From Heligmosomoides polygyrus polygyrus (lineage: Eukaryota > Nematoda > Chromadorea > Rhabditida > Heligmosomidae), in NCBI GenBank assembly GCA_947396885.1, contig OX377206.1:22439114-22503113 (forward strand): DNA of 64,000 nucleotides, read 5' to 3'. The notes beneath the pieces were generated by a model. That model did not search any database. It saw nothing but the letters and a program-made list of their open reading frames with translations, and was not told the DNA's origin. Below are positions 11,395-22,615 of this stretch, in pieces; within the stretch, counting starts at the first letter, position 1, and every line of letters begins with the position of its first letter. Made by a program: the position numbers and the translations under genes.

Positions 11395-12716
11395 TAATTA
11401 TGTATTAACTAACCACTTGTCCTAGAGTTACTGTGGGTAGGGTGGGCACCAGCAGCGTCTCCATACGTCCATGCCGCGTGCCAGGGTGCTCCAGGGTGCT
11501 CCATGGATTCTTTTCGCTCGAGGGACACGAAGAGCGTCATATTGTTTGTTTAGGGCTTTGGCGAAGAAGTCCGACCAACGCGTTGTTGGGCATCTTGGTG
11601 TTCTCTTGACATCCCGCGAAATCTAGTCGGTGTCTGCGAAGCGCATTACGTGGCCCATCTAATTTTCGACGACTTGGACATGCGACAGCATCTCTGATCT
11701 TCGAACGTCGGCGAAGCTCGGAAGTCTCGAGGCCTTCTCTCACTTGTGTGAGTCGTGTCACTCCGAGCGTTGCCCTCTCGATTCCGTGATACTGATCGCT
11801 TATTCATCCTGCCTTTGTAGAGCCCAGATCTCTGATACGTATGGGCAGGAAGAACAGTGAAGTCGAAAAGGTAGGTACGGAGCCCCGACGTTCTTCGTCT
11901 TCCCCACTTCTCTTTCGACACTCTTGACGGCTCCTCAAGCCGCTCGTTTCCTCCTGCTCAGCTCCGGCGCTAGTTAGTTGGTCATGTTCACTTCGCGACC
12001 CAGATACACGTAGCTGGAGCATTCGGAGATGTTCGTTTCGTTGAGCGAGAATGGGGCATCAGAAACCCATCCGTTCCTCATGAACATCGTCTTCGTAAGA
12101 TTCAGCTGCAGCCCAACGTTCCCACATACACGATCGAAGTCGGCCAGCATTCGCCTGGCTGATGCTCGGTGTTATGAGCACGATGTCATCAGCGAAACGA
12201 AGATGGTGCAGCTGCTGGCCGTCGACTTCACTCCCATGTCTTCCCATTCGAGTTCGCGAACGACGTTTTTGAGGGTGGCGCTGAAGAGAAACGGGGATAC
12301 TCTCTCATCGAACCTCATAAAAAACCTCTCTGTTCACGTTGGCATCGACTTGTTGTAGAATGGCGAAACCTTTGTCGTGAATCCATTGTACAGCTCTCGA
12401 AGGATTCTGACGTACAGAGTAGGAACGCCCTGAGTGAGCGGGGCTTCGAGGACCGCTTTAGTCTCGACAGAGTCAAATGCCTTCTTCAGATCGACGAACG
12501 TAAGGCACAGCGGCAGATTGTACTCTCGCGACACTTCAATGAGTTTCGTAATGGTGTGGGTGTGGAGGATCGTGCTGAATCCTCTCTGAAATTCTGCCTG
12601 CTCGCATTGTCCCTACTGTCCCTATTCAGGATGACTCGAGTGAACAGCTTGTAGACTACGAGCATCAGGCAGATCGCGCGATTGTTGCTAATGCCGTGCA
12701 CTCCTCTGTACACCAA
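11395..12716 (-). pseudogene. RTE reverse-transcriptase remnant inside hAT copy 1
   Basis: Minus-strand fragments in several frames show RTE-type reverse transcriptase motifs: a LVVYKLFTRVILNR block, then PLCLTFVDLKKAFDSVETKA (motif A with the first catalytic Asp), then LHHLRFADDIVLITPS (FADD box, motif C). Further downstream come a KIRDAVACPSRRKLDGP stretch and the 3' end near 11395. The endonuclease half is absent, and frameshifts and stops separate the blocks. Confidence 0.8.
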
Positions 12717-12771
12717 GGCGGTTCTTCTGGTCTTCCACTGAGATGTAATATGATATGTAGATATAAGGAGA

Positions 12772-12828
<57 letters not shown>
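12772..12828 (+). repeat. (AAT)19 microsatellite in hAT copy 1
   Basis: 57 bases of AAT. The sister element has 17 units, which accounts for the 6-bp length difference between the copies. Confidence 0.95.
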
Positions 12829-12829
<1 letters not shown>

Positions 12830-13740
12830 TGATGGAGAGGGTATACGCTATGCTCGGTCTTCATTATATGGTGTCTACGCATTCAAGAAAGCACCTCCGC
12901 CCAAGACCTGTTGTGCTGACAGCCCCCTCAGACACAATCTCGTGTTGTTCTGTGAAATTCACATCTTTAGTCGGCTAAGTAGTAAGGTGCTGTAAAGGGC
13001 ATTTGTGTTGGCCTGAAAATTTTCAGCTAGGCCACTTACAAGGAAAGGTATTCCCGAGGAACGAAACGAACTAGGAATACAGATTGTGGCGGAGCCAGTA
13101 ATACCAACGAATCTCTGCACAGCTTTAGAGTATGTTGCGAGAGTGTCTAGAAACTCTAGCAATTGAGTTGATGCAAACAGTGATCATTGAGCCTTCATCG
13201 TGTTCGGTACTCTAAAAGGCCAGTTTCTTACTAGAGGACCATTATCTAATTGAGGCGTTAGCGGTGAAACGGAGCTGATGAGTAATGTTGTATACTTCAA
13301 GGGTCGAGATTCCTAGTATCTATCAGTCCACATTTACAACTTGCTGATTGCAGTGCACTGGAGTGTAATAGAAATTTTTATAAACGCTTGCAAATTAAAA
13401 CGCTGGTTTACGACTACATTTCTAGTCATACAAAAGCATTTGCTACTGGAAATATAGATTTTTGGGTATAATAATTAGGTCATTTGATAATTTCGAAATT
13501 TCTGTTTTCTGATTTCTGTTTTCTGATTTTCTGGCGTTTTTGGCCTTTCTGTTTTCTGATTTCTGTTTTCTGACGAAAGCGATTTTCTGTTTTCTGTTTT
13601 CTGAGAAAATTTTCAAAATTTCCGCCCATCCCTGGTGGCGACTAGATACACACAGCGAATGTAAATGCAGTCTTATCTCCTCATTTCGATTACAGATTCG
13701 GGTCTTATTTTCTCCCGACTTTGGCAAGGGAGAGAACTCT

Positions 13741-14790
13741 AATAAGGAGAGCCTTCAGAATGGCGGTGAGTTTTTGCGATCAGTTTTGGCAGGATGTAGG
13801 ATCCCGTGTGGGGACTCCAAAATCATAGTTACTTTTTTCGGAATGCTCTTCTGTGGTGAAAAAACGTGTGGACGCGTGAGCGCGAACTTCATGGCGCCCT
13901 GCAGCCACCCATCCCGATGTGGTCGGTTGGTGTACATAGTGGTAGCCGGGTCGCCTCTCGGGCACACTGAGCGAGTTTGTTGGTTCGGTCTTAGGTGTAG
14001 CAAATGTTTTTTGCACACATTGGATAGTTATTATTTATTATGGGATTGCGTGATCGCAGGAGTCAATTTGTACACGATTAATGCTTTTATAATTTAAACC
14101 TAGCCTTTTTGGGCTTTCATTTGAGTTACCTCTCAACGAATCGATATGTTGATGATCACCTGTGTCCTTTTCTACGCCTACGGATTATGCCTTCAACGAA
14201 GAATAAGTAGTGATGCCTTGTCAGGGAGAGGAAGATTGTTCGTCCCTAGCGTTTGTAAGATGCTGCTGGTGTGATAAGCGATTATGTTTTGAATGTCTCA
14301 TAGTTCTATATTATGATTGTTGATTATCATTGTCAGCAATAAACACAGCTACTTCATGTGAGCGAGAAAAAAATTTCTATGTTAACGATCCAATGGAATG
14401 GTACAGTGCAAATACGATCCATTCAGAGGTAACTCAAATTAAAGCCCAAAAAGGCTTGGTTTAAATACTAACAGCATTAATCGTTTACATATTGACTCCT
14501 GTGATCACGCAAGCCCATAACAATAGCGATCCAATGTGTGCAAAGAGATTGGCGACACCGAGGACCGAACCATCAAACCCGCTCGATGCGTCCGAGAGGT
14601 GACCCCTCTACCACCACGCCAAGCGATCACATCGCTTCGCGGTCCCGCGTTCACGCGTTTTTTTTTCGGCCGCAAAAGAGCATAACCAAAAAAGTAACTG
14701 CGGTTTTGGACTCCCCATACGGGTCCCTAGATCCTGCAAAAATTGCATCGCAAAAGCTCACCGCCACTCCGGAGGCTCTCCTTGTAAGAT
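13741..14790. mobile_element. Fold-back element with a tRNA-like block in each arm
   Basis: About 390-bp arms (13741-14130 and 14400-14790) are inverted copies; the outer ends are AAGGAGAGCC and GGCTCTCCTT. Each arm contains a polymerase III-like pair of boxes. On the + strand near 13937-13997 these are TGGTAGCCGGGTCGCC and GGTTCGGTCTT; on the - strand near 14550-14625 they are TGGTAGAGGGGTCACC and GGTTCGGTCCTC. No target duplication was clear. It lies inside the 10673-15181 element. Confidence 0.65.
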
Positions 14791-15599
14791 GAAGGCAATT
14801 TTAACACGGGTGTGCTAGTGAGCCTACACCCCGGAGTCCCTTCCCCTGCCCGATTCTATACTCTCCTCCGCTGTCGCGGAGGAGGGCACGGAACAGCTTT
14901 CAGGGCTTTTCGAGATTTCAAGGCTTCTGCCCTAGCTAACCTCTGCTGCAGGCTAGAGAAGGCGAAATAGTGTGCATTGGTAGGATAGGAGACCCACACT
15001 CTGCGTGTCTTACCAGCGCACGCTGCTTCGCAAGGCCTTGTGTGATTCGAGCTTAATATAGCGGGCTTATAAGGCATTTTCGCAAAAAACGACTATGATA
15101 TTCGTTCTTCCCATGGCAGATTACTTCTAGTAGACTTATTTTGAACAAGATTTAGTGCGGTACACTAAGTGCACTAGTACCGAGAAAGGATAAAGGATAG
15201 AGATGAATGCTTCATCGTGGGTATTTCTACCCCTTATACCCATGGGTTAGTCGTTAATGAATTCCGATTGCCGTCTTTGCACAGGAATGAACTTTATGGG
15301 TCTGCTCCTCCCTACTCAGGATAGACCCATTTACCTTCAATTTGCTGTATTTGTACTTTTCCTTTTTTCAAGGCAACCAGTGGAGCATTCGACTCTGCGC
15401 TGCTTCCAACTGCGAGCAGATTTTTAATCTTGGTCGTAAGTTCATTACATACATAAATTGATTGATTGTGCTTGACATTGACAAGTTCGGTACCCATGAA
15501 CTTTCGGTGCAGTTTTTCAGTGGCCTTTTGAGGGTTATTGAGGTGGGGGTGGGGGTGAGTGTCTGAGGAGCAAAGTTTGATACATATAGAGGTGTAGAG

Positions 15600-16250
15600 C
15601 TTCGATTCCAGTCAGTTCATAGCATTCTGGGAAATTGGCTAATGTTACAATTAAAGCTATAGTGATGCGAAGTGGGCAGTTAATCAGAACGTGTTCGAAG
15701 GGATAGCACTGTGGACTTGCAAAAAGGTGGTCTACGATTTAATTCCGGAACTCTGGTTTATGCGTTGTCAATAATGTTCCTATCATTTTTGTTAACCCAG
15801 TCTAATTTTGGCAGCGGAAAGGTACTGTGTTCGCTTCCTAACCTTGTCTTCAACTTGTTCCTGGAACAGTCCTTCGTCGCGTGGAGTTAGGCCGCTAATC
15901 CGATGGCAGTACATGACCTGCATCAGTTTTGGGTGTGTTTCCACTGTGACCTCATTTGCAAACACGATCTTCAAGTTATGCTTTGGTTTGTATCACTGCA
16001 CCTTCACGATTCCAAACGTCAGGAGAGGTCGAAGATTTTTTCACCCAAACTTTCACCAGGGTTTGTTTGTGGCGCTGATCACGTACATGGTTTCCGTATT
16101 TAGTTCTATCTGGTGGAATACAGTAGTCTTCGGCAGGTACGGGTGAATAGGGGTCATTACCCCTGACGAAAATTTGTTTTCGGGATCGGTTTGAGTTGGT
16201 GTTCTGAATCTGTCATTCATTTTCTGTACTATTATTTTATTATTATTATT
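15600..16250 (+). repeat. Dispersed repeat module X, left-arm copy 1
   Basis: Shares a block order (AATTGGCTAATGTTACA, then CCTAACCTTGTCTTCAAC, then CATCAGTTTTGG, then TTATGCTTTGG, then GGCGCTGATCACG) with 20560-21560 in inverted orientation, and with the corresponding right-arm copies. Shorter pieces of it occur at 31110-31300 and 31700-31830. Confidence 0.65.
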
Positions 16251-17640
16251 TTCTGTACTATTTATTTTATTTCACTGCCATACTAAAATGGATCTCATGT
16301 TCGTGATCAGCAGCAGCTCAAAATAACCGCCGTGGTCAAAGCTTCATTCGGCGTCGTGACTGCTGACAGTGACACGGCTAGTCTTTCCGCTGAATATCTT
16401 AGCCTACTGTATTTCACCATAATACTAACAGCGGAATTCAAATTTGTAATCAGCACCCTAACCAACCTTCGGGTAATGTTTAGGCGAGTCCGCTGATATA
16501 GTGAAAGCACAATGGCGCTCTTGGATTCATCAGCACTGCATGCCTTTTGTTCTTCTTTCTTCTCTTCGGGTTTCTATGGAGAAACGTCATCTCGTCTAAC
16601 CTTTACTAGCTCTACTAAACGAGTTCTAGTGAAATATATCAAACCACAATGTTTTATCCAACTCGTATTAGTTGTCGTCTGCTACCTATTTTCGTTCCGT
16701 TCACCCTCCGCCTACTCTTACAAGGGAAGGGTCTGAAGCGTATGTCTGAACGGGGAGAGCAAGTCATATAGGGAGAATCTTCATCCCTCAATTGGTTTGA
16801 AAATGTGTTTATTTTTTGCCAAGTCGTTAAACCCAAGGAGTAGGGGGTCATAATGGGATACGGCGCAGCACGCTTTTGGGAGTCTTGTACGCCCGCGATG
16901 CTTCTGCAGCCAGTGTCTTGGTGCGCAGGTGGGTAGAGGCTTGACTCGTTCGAGAGAGGTAAGGGGTTTGGTTCCTCTGCGTTGCTGCACTTTTGCATTT
17001 CATCTGATTGATAGAGATTTGGGGGATTCTGACGTCTATACCATTTTCAGACGTTTTCTGCGCATTTTCCCTGCGGTACGTTGTGGTATTCAACATGGTG
17101 ATGTATAAATGTTCAACACCAGTGATACACAGGTACAAAGTGCATGTACACCACTGGGCACCAGGGATGGGCGGAATTTCTGTTTTCTGTTTTCTGTTTT
17201 CTGATTTTCTGGCCATTTTGGGCAAATTTTTTCTGTTTTCTGTTTTCTGGGAAAATGGCCAAAACTTGGCCAGAAAACAGAAAATGGAGTTGCGAACAAA
17301 ATTTTATCACAGAAATCCAATAAAAAGGACCCAAAAGTATCGTAGAATAGTGAGCTTGATTCCAAAATAGTGTTTCTAGAGTATCTTACATGGTAAGCAT
17401 GTGGCGTTTTTTGGATGTGCTCATGTAGTAATTGCGCCATATGCTCATGAACTATGCCGCTTTGTTTGCTTGATTGATTGTGTAAGTGCTGCTGGCAAGG
17501 AGTATAGGAGTATATCGTAGAGCATTTTTCGACTTTCATAATTTGGCTTCGTATTCTTTCGATTTTAACAGTAGTTTGGACCGTCTACGATCACTAAAAA
17601 TTTTATTTTAAAACTATAAAACTAGTACTCTGAGGGCATT

Positions 17641-18962
17641 TAATTATGTATTAACTAACCACTTGTCCTAGAGTTACTGTGGGTAGGGTGGGCACCAGCA
17701 GCGTCTCCATACGTCCATGCCGCGTGCCAGGGTGCTCCAGGGTGCTCCATGGATTCTTTTCGCTCGAGGGACACGAAGAGCGTCATATTGTTTGTTTAGG
17801 GCTTTGGCGAAGAAGTCCGACCAACGCGTTGTTGGGCATCTTGGTGTTCTCTTGACATCCCGCGAAATCTAGTCGGTGTCTGCGAAGCGCATTACGTGGC
17901 CCATCTAATTTTCGACGACTTGGACATGCGACAGCATCTCTGATCTTCGAACGTCGGCGAAGCTCGGAAGTCTCGAGGCCTTCTCTCACTTCTGTGAGTC
18001 GTGTCACTCCGAGCGTTGCCCTCTCGATTCCGTGATACTGATCGCTTATTCATCCTGCCTTTGTAGAGCCCAGATCTCTGATACGTATGGGCAGGAAGAA
18101 CAGTGAAGTCGAAAAGGTAGGTACGGAGCCCCGACGTTCTTCGTCTTCCCCACTTCTCTTTCGACACTCTTGACGGCTCCTCAAGCCGCTCGTTTCCTCC
18201 TGCTCAGCTCCGGCGCTAGTTAGTTGGTCATGTTCACTTCGCGACCCAGATACACGTAGCTGGAGCATTCGGAGATGTTCGTTTCGTTGAGCGAGAATGG
18301 GGCATCAGAAACCCATCCGTTCCTCATGAACATCGTCTTCGTAAGATTCAGCTGCAGCCCAACGTTCCCACATACACGATCGAAGTCGGCCAGCATTCGC
18401 CTGGCTGATGCTCGGTGTTATGAGCACGATGTCATCAGCGAAACGAAGATGGTGCAGCTGCTGGCCGTCGACTTCACTCCCATGTCTTCCCATTCGAGTT
18501 CGCGAACGACGTTTTTGAGGGTGGCGCTGAAGAGAAACGGGGATACTCTCTCATCGAACCTCATAAAAAACCTCTCTGTTCACGTTGGCATCGACTTGTT
18601 GTAGAATGGCGAAACCTTTGTCGTGAATCCATTGTACAGCTCTCGAAGGATTCTGACGTACAGAGTAGGAACGCCCTGAGTGAGCGGGGCTTCGAGGACC
18701 GCTTTAGTCTCGACAGAGTCAAATGCCTTCTTCAGATCGACGAACGTAAGGCACAGCGGCAGATTGTACTCTCGCGACACTTCAATGAGTTTCGTAATGG
18801 TGTGGGTGTGGAGGATCGTGCTGAATCCTCTCTGAAATTCTGCCTGCTCGCATTGTCCCTACTGTCCCTATTCAGGATGACTCGAGTGAACAGCTTGTAG
18901 ACTACGAGCATCAGGCAGATCGCGCGATTGTTGCTAATGCCGTGCACTCCTCTGTACACCAA
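17641..18962 (-). pseudogene. RTE reverse-transcriptase remnant inside hAT copy 2
   Basis: The same broken RTE fragments as in copy 1, with identical stops and frameshifts. The retrotransposon was therefore already dead when the host element moved. Confidence 0.8.
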
Positions 18963-19017
18963 GGCGGTTCTTCTGGTCTTCCACTGAGATGTAATATGAT
19001 ATGTAGATATAAGGAGA

Positions 19018-19068
<51 letters not shown>
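19018..19068 (+). repeat. (AAT)17 microsatellite in hAT copy 2
   Basis: 51 bases of AAT, two units fewer than in the sister element. Confidence 0.95.
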
Positions 19069-19069
<1 letters not shown>

Positions 19070-20144
19070 TGATGGAGAGGGTATACGCTATGCTCGGTCT
19101 TCATTATATGGTGTCTACGCATTCAAGAAAGCACCTCCGCCCAAGACCTGTTGTGCTGACAGCCCCCTCAGACACAATCTCGTGTTGTTCTGTGAAATTC
19201 ACATCTTTAGTCGGCTAAGTAGTAAGGTGCTGTAAAGGGCATTTGTGTTGGCCTGAAAATTTTCAGCTAGGCCACTTACAAGGAAAGGTATTCCCGAGGA
19301 ACGAAACGAACTAGGAATACAGATTGTGGCGGAGCCAGTAATACCAACGAATCTCTGCACAGCTTTAGAGTATGTTGCGAGAGTGTCTAGAAACTCTAGC
19401 AATTGAGTTGATGCAAACAGTGATCATTGAGCCTTCATCGTGTTCGGTACTCTAAAAGGCCAGTTTCTTACTAGAGGACCATTATCTAATTGAGGCGTTA
19501 GCGGTGAAACGGAGCTGATGAGTAATGTTGTATACTTCAAGGGTCGAGATTCCTAGTATCTATCAGTCCACATTTACAACTTGCTGATTGCAGTGCACTG
19601 GAGTGTAATAGAAATTTTTATAAACGCTTGCAAATTAAAACGCTGGTTTACGACTACATTTCTAGTCATACAAAAGCATTTGCTACTGGAAATATAGATT
19701 TTTGGGTATAATAATTAGGTCATTTGATAATTTCGAAATTTCTGTTTTCTGATTTCTGTTTTCTGATTTTCTGGCGTTTTTGGCCTTTCTGTTTTCTGAT
19801 TTCTGTTTTCTGACGAAAGCGATTTTCTGTTTTCTGTTTTCTGAGAAAATTTTCAAAATTTCCGCCCATCCCTGCTGGGCACCTTACGGATAGCGTATAA
19901 AGCCTACAGGCTCCTCATAGTCTGTTTCCATACATGGACTAAAGGCCTCGGGAAAAACCATCCTGCTCGGATTTTCAAAGGGGACCACGTTGTGACGTCG
20001 GAGTTGGTTCAAATGAGAAACGAGGTGTGCGGATCCCGCAAATTAATCTAAACGGCATCGATACACTCTTTCCTTCATGTCTGCCTGTCATGTCACCAGG
20101 AAATCGGAGGTCTGCTGAAGGTTTTCTGGAACCTAACACCAACA

Positions 20145-20474
20145 ATGTCCGCCGAGGGTCGAGTGGTGATCTACCTGCTCACGCTGAAGTGTGGCCCACC
20201 TTTAGACAAGGAATCTTCGAGGGAAGAAATCAAGCTGGCCGAACGGATGGCCAGCATACTCAAGCATACCCCCAGGCCACTACTATGATAACTTGAAGTT
20301 GACGAAGACGAACAACTGGAAGTGGTGAAAGAAGAGGAAGATTGGGATCCGCAAGATGAACTGATGGACGTGGAGAGGCAAGCAAGCAGTGGGCATATGA
20401 TAACGTTTTCGGGGGAACTCTTGTTTTGGAGGGAAAGGTACGTCTTCAATTGGATTTCGGTTGCGTGCTCATAA
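20145..20474 (+). pseudogene. Acidic ORF interrupted by tandem TGA TAA, unknown family
   Basis: From an ATG, 47 codons (starting MSAEGRVVIYLLTLKCGPPL) run to adjacent TGA and TAA codons at 20286-20291. The same frame then continues for 60 more codons, starting LEVDEDEQLEVVKEEEDWDP and later GHMITFSGELLFWRERY, before TAA at 20472. Composition is typical of real protein and strongly acidic in the middle. It lies in the composite insertion absent from the sister arm, so it is probably a transposon or retrocopy relic. Confidence 0.4.
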
Positions 20475-21061
20475 CCATGGAGGAAGACACCGCGGGGACA
20501 CAGGATAATCGACTTCACCAAAATTTCGTTTAGGAATGCTATCGTTTGGTCACCAATTCGGGATAAATTTCTAGCGTATACATTTCTGGAGCGCTATTTT
20601 CGTCTTATTGTAAGATCTTGGGGAAGGAGTGAGTCTAAGTGAAGAAAATGGCAGTACTGACGAAGACTCTTCACAGTACTTATATTCTATTCCCCAGTGA
20701 TTCGTAATTCTATTGTATTGTCGGATACGAGTGCCAGGTTCATGATCAGCACCGCAAACAACTCCTGGTGAAAAATTGGAAGGAAACAGTTCGGGATGGT
20801 GAAGATGTGTGTAAAGAAGAACCGTTAATGGTAGTGATGGCAGCCAAAGCATAACTTGTCGATCGTCTTCGCAAATGACGCTACAGTAAGAAGCGTTTAC
20901 AAAACTGACACAGAACATCACAGAGGGATCGTATACGGGTATTATCTATCCAGGACTTCCCATGTGGGACAAGGATGGTTAGGGGACTAGTGACTTAAGG
21001 CCTCTACACACTTCTGCGGCAACGCCACCGCCCTATCCATAGCCCAGAAAATGGTCCCTTA

Positions 21062-21200
21062 AGGCCCCGTTTATGCTTTGACGCCGAGCGACGCGACGCC
21101 ACGTATAGTGGCCATATTGATTGAGCGACGCGATCGATCAATTTGGCTACTCTACATGCCATTGCATCGCTCGGCGTCGGAAGTGTAAGCGGGGCCTAAG
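21062..21200. mobile_element. Palindromic MITE, GC-rich
   Basis: The ends TTAAGGCCCCGTTTATGCTT and AAGTGTAAGCGGGGCCTAA are near inverted repeats; the arms continue as CGCCGAGCGACGCGACGC against GCATCGCTCGGCG. TTA/TAA at the ends fits a PIF/Harbinger-type 3-bp target. A truncated related end (GGCCTCTACACACTTCTGCGGC-like) lies at 20999-21030. Confidence 0.75.
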
Positions 21201-21202
21201 GC

Positions 21203-21298
21203 TTATGTTGTACTTCGGGGACGCTGTGTTACACGGACTGGACTGCTACGCAGTGCGTAGCAGCCCGCGCAACAGCGTCACCGAAGTGTAATATAGGT
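21203..21298. mobile_element. Palindromic MITE, second family
   Basis: The left end GGCTTATGTTGTACTTCGGG pairs with the right end CACCGAAGTGTAATATAGG, with an inner CTACGCAGTGCGTAG palindrome. It abuts the preceding MITE. It resembles the element at 57000-57098. Confidence 0.65.
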
Positions 21299-22299
21299 CT
21301 AATTCTACAGAACGAAAACTAGCTTGTTCTTCACCTAGGAACCAGTTGAAGACAAGGTTAGGAAGCGAACACGATAGCTTACTGAAAACGAAATTACTCT
21401 AAGTTGACAAGAATGATGTGAACATTTCTCATAAAGCATAAATCTGAATTCCAGATTATCCTCGTCCACCACCTCGCAACACCACAACGCAGTATTTCAA
21501 GCCACCCGTCGTTCTGATGAACTGCTCGCTTTAATATATCCCTGCAGCTTTCAATGTAACATTAGCCAGTTCTTCAGCCGGCTATGAGCTGACTCCAATT
21601 GAGGCCATACATATTCTAAGTGTTATTTTTTATGCATGGCAATTCTATTGCAGGCCTCAGTTTTGCCTTGTCAGTCCCCACTGAAGCGCTACCGTTTTTC
21701 GTCATTTTTGGTCTACCAGATGTCCACAGGGAATTTGAAAACTGTTACGGTGCTTGTCAGACAGATCGCTACCTCCCATCAATACGTCAGTTTAAAAAAA
21801 AATGACTTAATAAGGAGGTCAGTGAACTTCCAGTGGAGTTATGTATTGAGTATTAGATGTTGGAAAGTGCTGTATACTCTGTCGGATATCCACACATTTC
21901 CTACTCTGTTCAGATTGAAGTTCAAAAAAGTGGCTGGTGCAAGTTGTGAGCACTTGTATACTACGCAGCGATGTCCTTTTGATGGAAGGTAGCTAGAGCT
22001 GTGCCTTAGAGCGTTGTGGGATCTCTTTCGTTTGAAATTTCTGTGCTTCAGTTTGAACAGAAGTCTCGCTCTCCATTCAGATCTGTGCAGTATTCAGTGA
22101 GTAGCTCCCGGAGAAAATTTCATTGTTTATTTATTTGTTTTGACCAACATTGACAATGATACACAATAGCGAGCCACGGAAGAATTTAGGTAGTAATTGG
22201 TTGTTTGCAAAAAAGCAATAGAACAGCTACGGAATAAAAAACGCCTGGCAGCCGCGAAATTGCATACAGAAATGCATCGTGACAGTCCACTTCTCGTTT

Positions 22300-22440
22300 A
22301 GGGCCTATTCATACCTCACAACTGGAGCGATTGGTCCGCAGAGCAAATCATATGCATCGATTTTCGCTAGGCGATTGCTCGGCAAAAGTCGATACGTATG
22401 ATACCCGGCCGACCAATCGTCTCGTCGAATACTGACATGA
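22300..22440. mobile_element. MITE present in both arms, left copy
   Basis: Inverted blocks GGAGCGATTGGTC and GACCAATCGTC surround a CATATGCATCGATTTT/AAAAGTCGATACGTATG core. The counterpart is at 37210-37370 in the right arm, so this insertion predates the duplication. Confidence 0.6.
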
Positions 22441-22528
22441 TTGCGAAGCACAAATGATGTCTTCTTTGAAAAGCCGGTGTAAAGACTCGTACAGCTATTT
22501 TGCCTCTATATTTCAAGCGGCTTTTTAG

Positions 22529-22615
22529 ATGCAACGAAGGATTACGACTCAGAAACTCGAACCTTCCTTGCTCTGGTCACTATAGCGCTCATAGGAAGCG
22601 TCTGCTCATGTGCAT
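22529..22615 (+). CDS. Membrane-spanning exon, left copy
   Basis: The acceptor CTTTTTAG opens an 87-nt exon that ends at GCAT|GTAAGT. It encodes KDYDSETRTFLALVTIALIG followed by SVCSCA, a single hydrophobic helix with clustered cysteines. The right copy (37047-37130) is 3 nt shorter, a whole codon, which supports translation in this frame. Confidence 0.6.

Larger units (their letters stand above)
10916..13634. mobile_element. hAT-type element carrying an RTE remnant, copy 1
   Basis: The termini are inverted repeats (CAGGGATGGGCGGAAWTT at both ends), flanked by an exact 8-bp duplication GTGGCGAC at 10908-10915 and 13635-13642. Both features fit the hAT superfamily. The subterminal regions are packed with TTTTCTGTTTTCTG-type repeats. 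No hAT transposase is present, so it is non-autonomous. The interior is mainly a minus-strand RTE retrotransposon remnant plus a (AAT)n run. It is nearly identical to the copy at 17162-19874. Confidence 0.88.
10673..15181. mobile_element. 4.5-kb long-TIR element inserted in the left arm
   Basis: The left end GGCACTAGTGTTCCTAGTGT is the inverted counterpart of the right end (reverse complement GGTACTAGTGCACTTAGTGT), and pairing runs about 200 bp inwards (10673-10870 against 14985-15181). An 8-bp duplication GAGAAAGG sits at 10665-10672 and 15182-15189. The right arm of the giant duplication has a single GAGAAAGG at this place (near 40715, opposite strand), an intact empty site. No transposase remains. 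Inside are a hAT-type element (10916-13634) and a fold-back element (13741-14790). The 8-bp duplication suggests a hAT-like transposase mobilised it. Confidence 0.8.
17162..19874. mobile_element. hAT-type element carrying an RTE remnant, copy 2
   Basis: Same ends as copy 1 (CAGGGATGGGCGGAA inverted) but a different 8-bp duplication, CTGGGCAC, at 17154-17161 and 19875-19882. This shows an independent insertion. It is 6 bp shorter, two AAT units, and otherwise almost identical; one clear base change is TGTGTG versus TCTGTG in the RTE part (near 11750 and 17993). Confidence 0.9.
16750..20500. mobile_element. Composite insertion in the left arm, with hAT copy 2 inside
   Basis: The right arm passes directly through this place (38850-39000), whereas the left arm has about 3.7 kb of extra sequence. 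It comprises about 400 bp (16750-17161), the hAT-type element (17162-19874) and about 620 bp holding a coding relic (20145-20474). The outer ends were not resolved. Confidence 0.55.
20560..21560 (-). repeat. Dispersed repeat module X, left-arm copy 2, interrupted by MITEs
   Basis: Inverted relative to the 15600-16250 copy. The pieces of the module flank the MITE cluster at 21000-21300. The homologous right-arm segment is 38050-38850. Confidence 0.6.

Noticed and set aside
12029..12358. 109-codon + strand frame, duplicated at 18275
   Set aside because: Antisense to the RTE remnant; its duplication reflects transposition of the hAT element, not a gene family.
15312..15497. Minus-strand frame with KNLLAVGSSAESNAPLV, similar to a right-arm frame
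   Set aside because: It is the shadow of the + strand exon 15373-15435, which has a good acceptor, a consensus donor and matching phase; the minus frame shifts between the arms.
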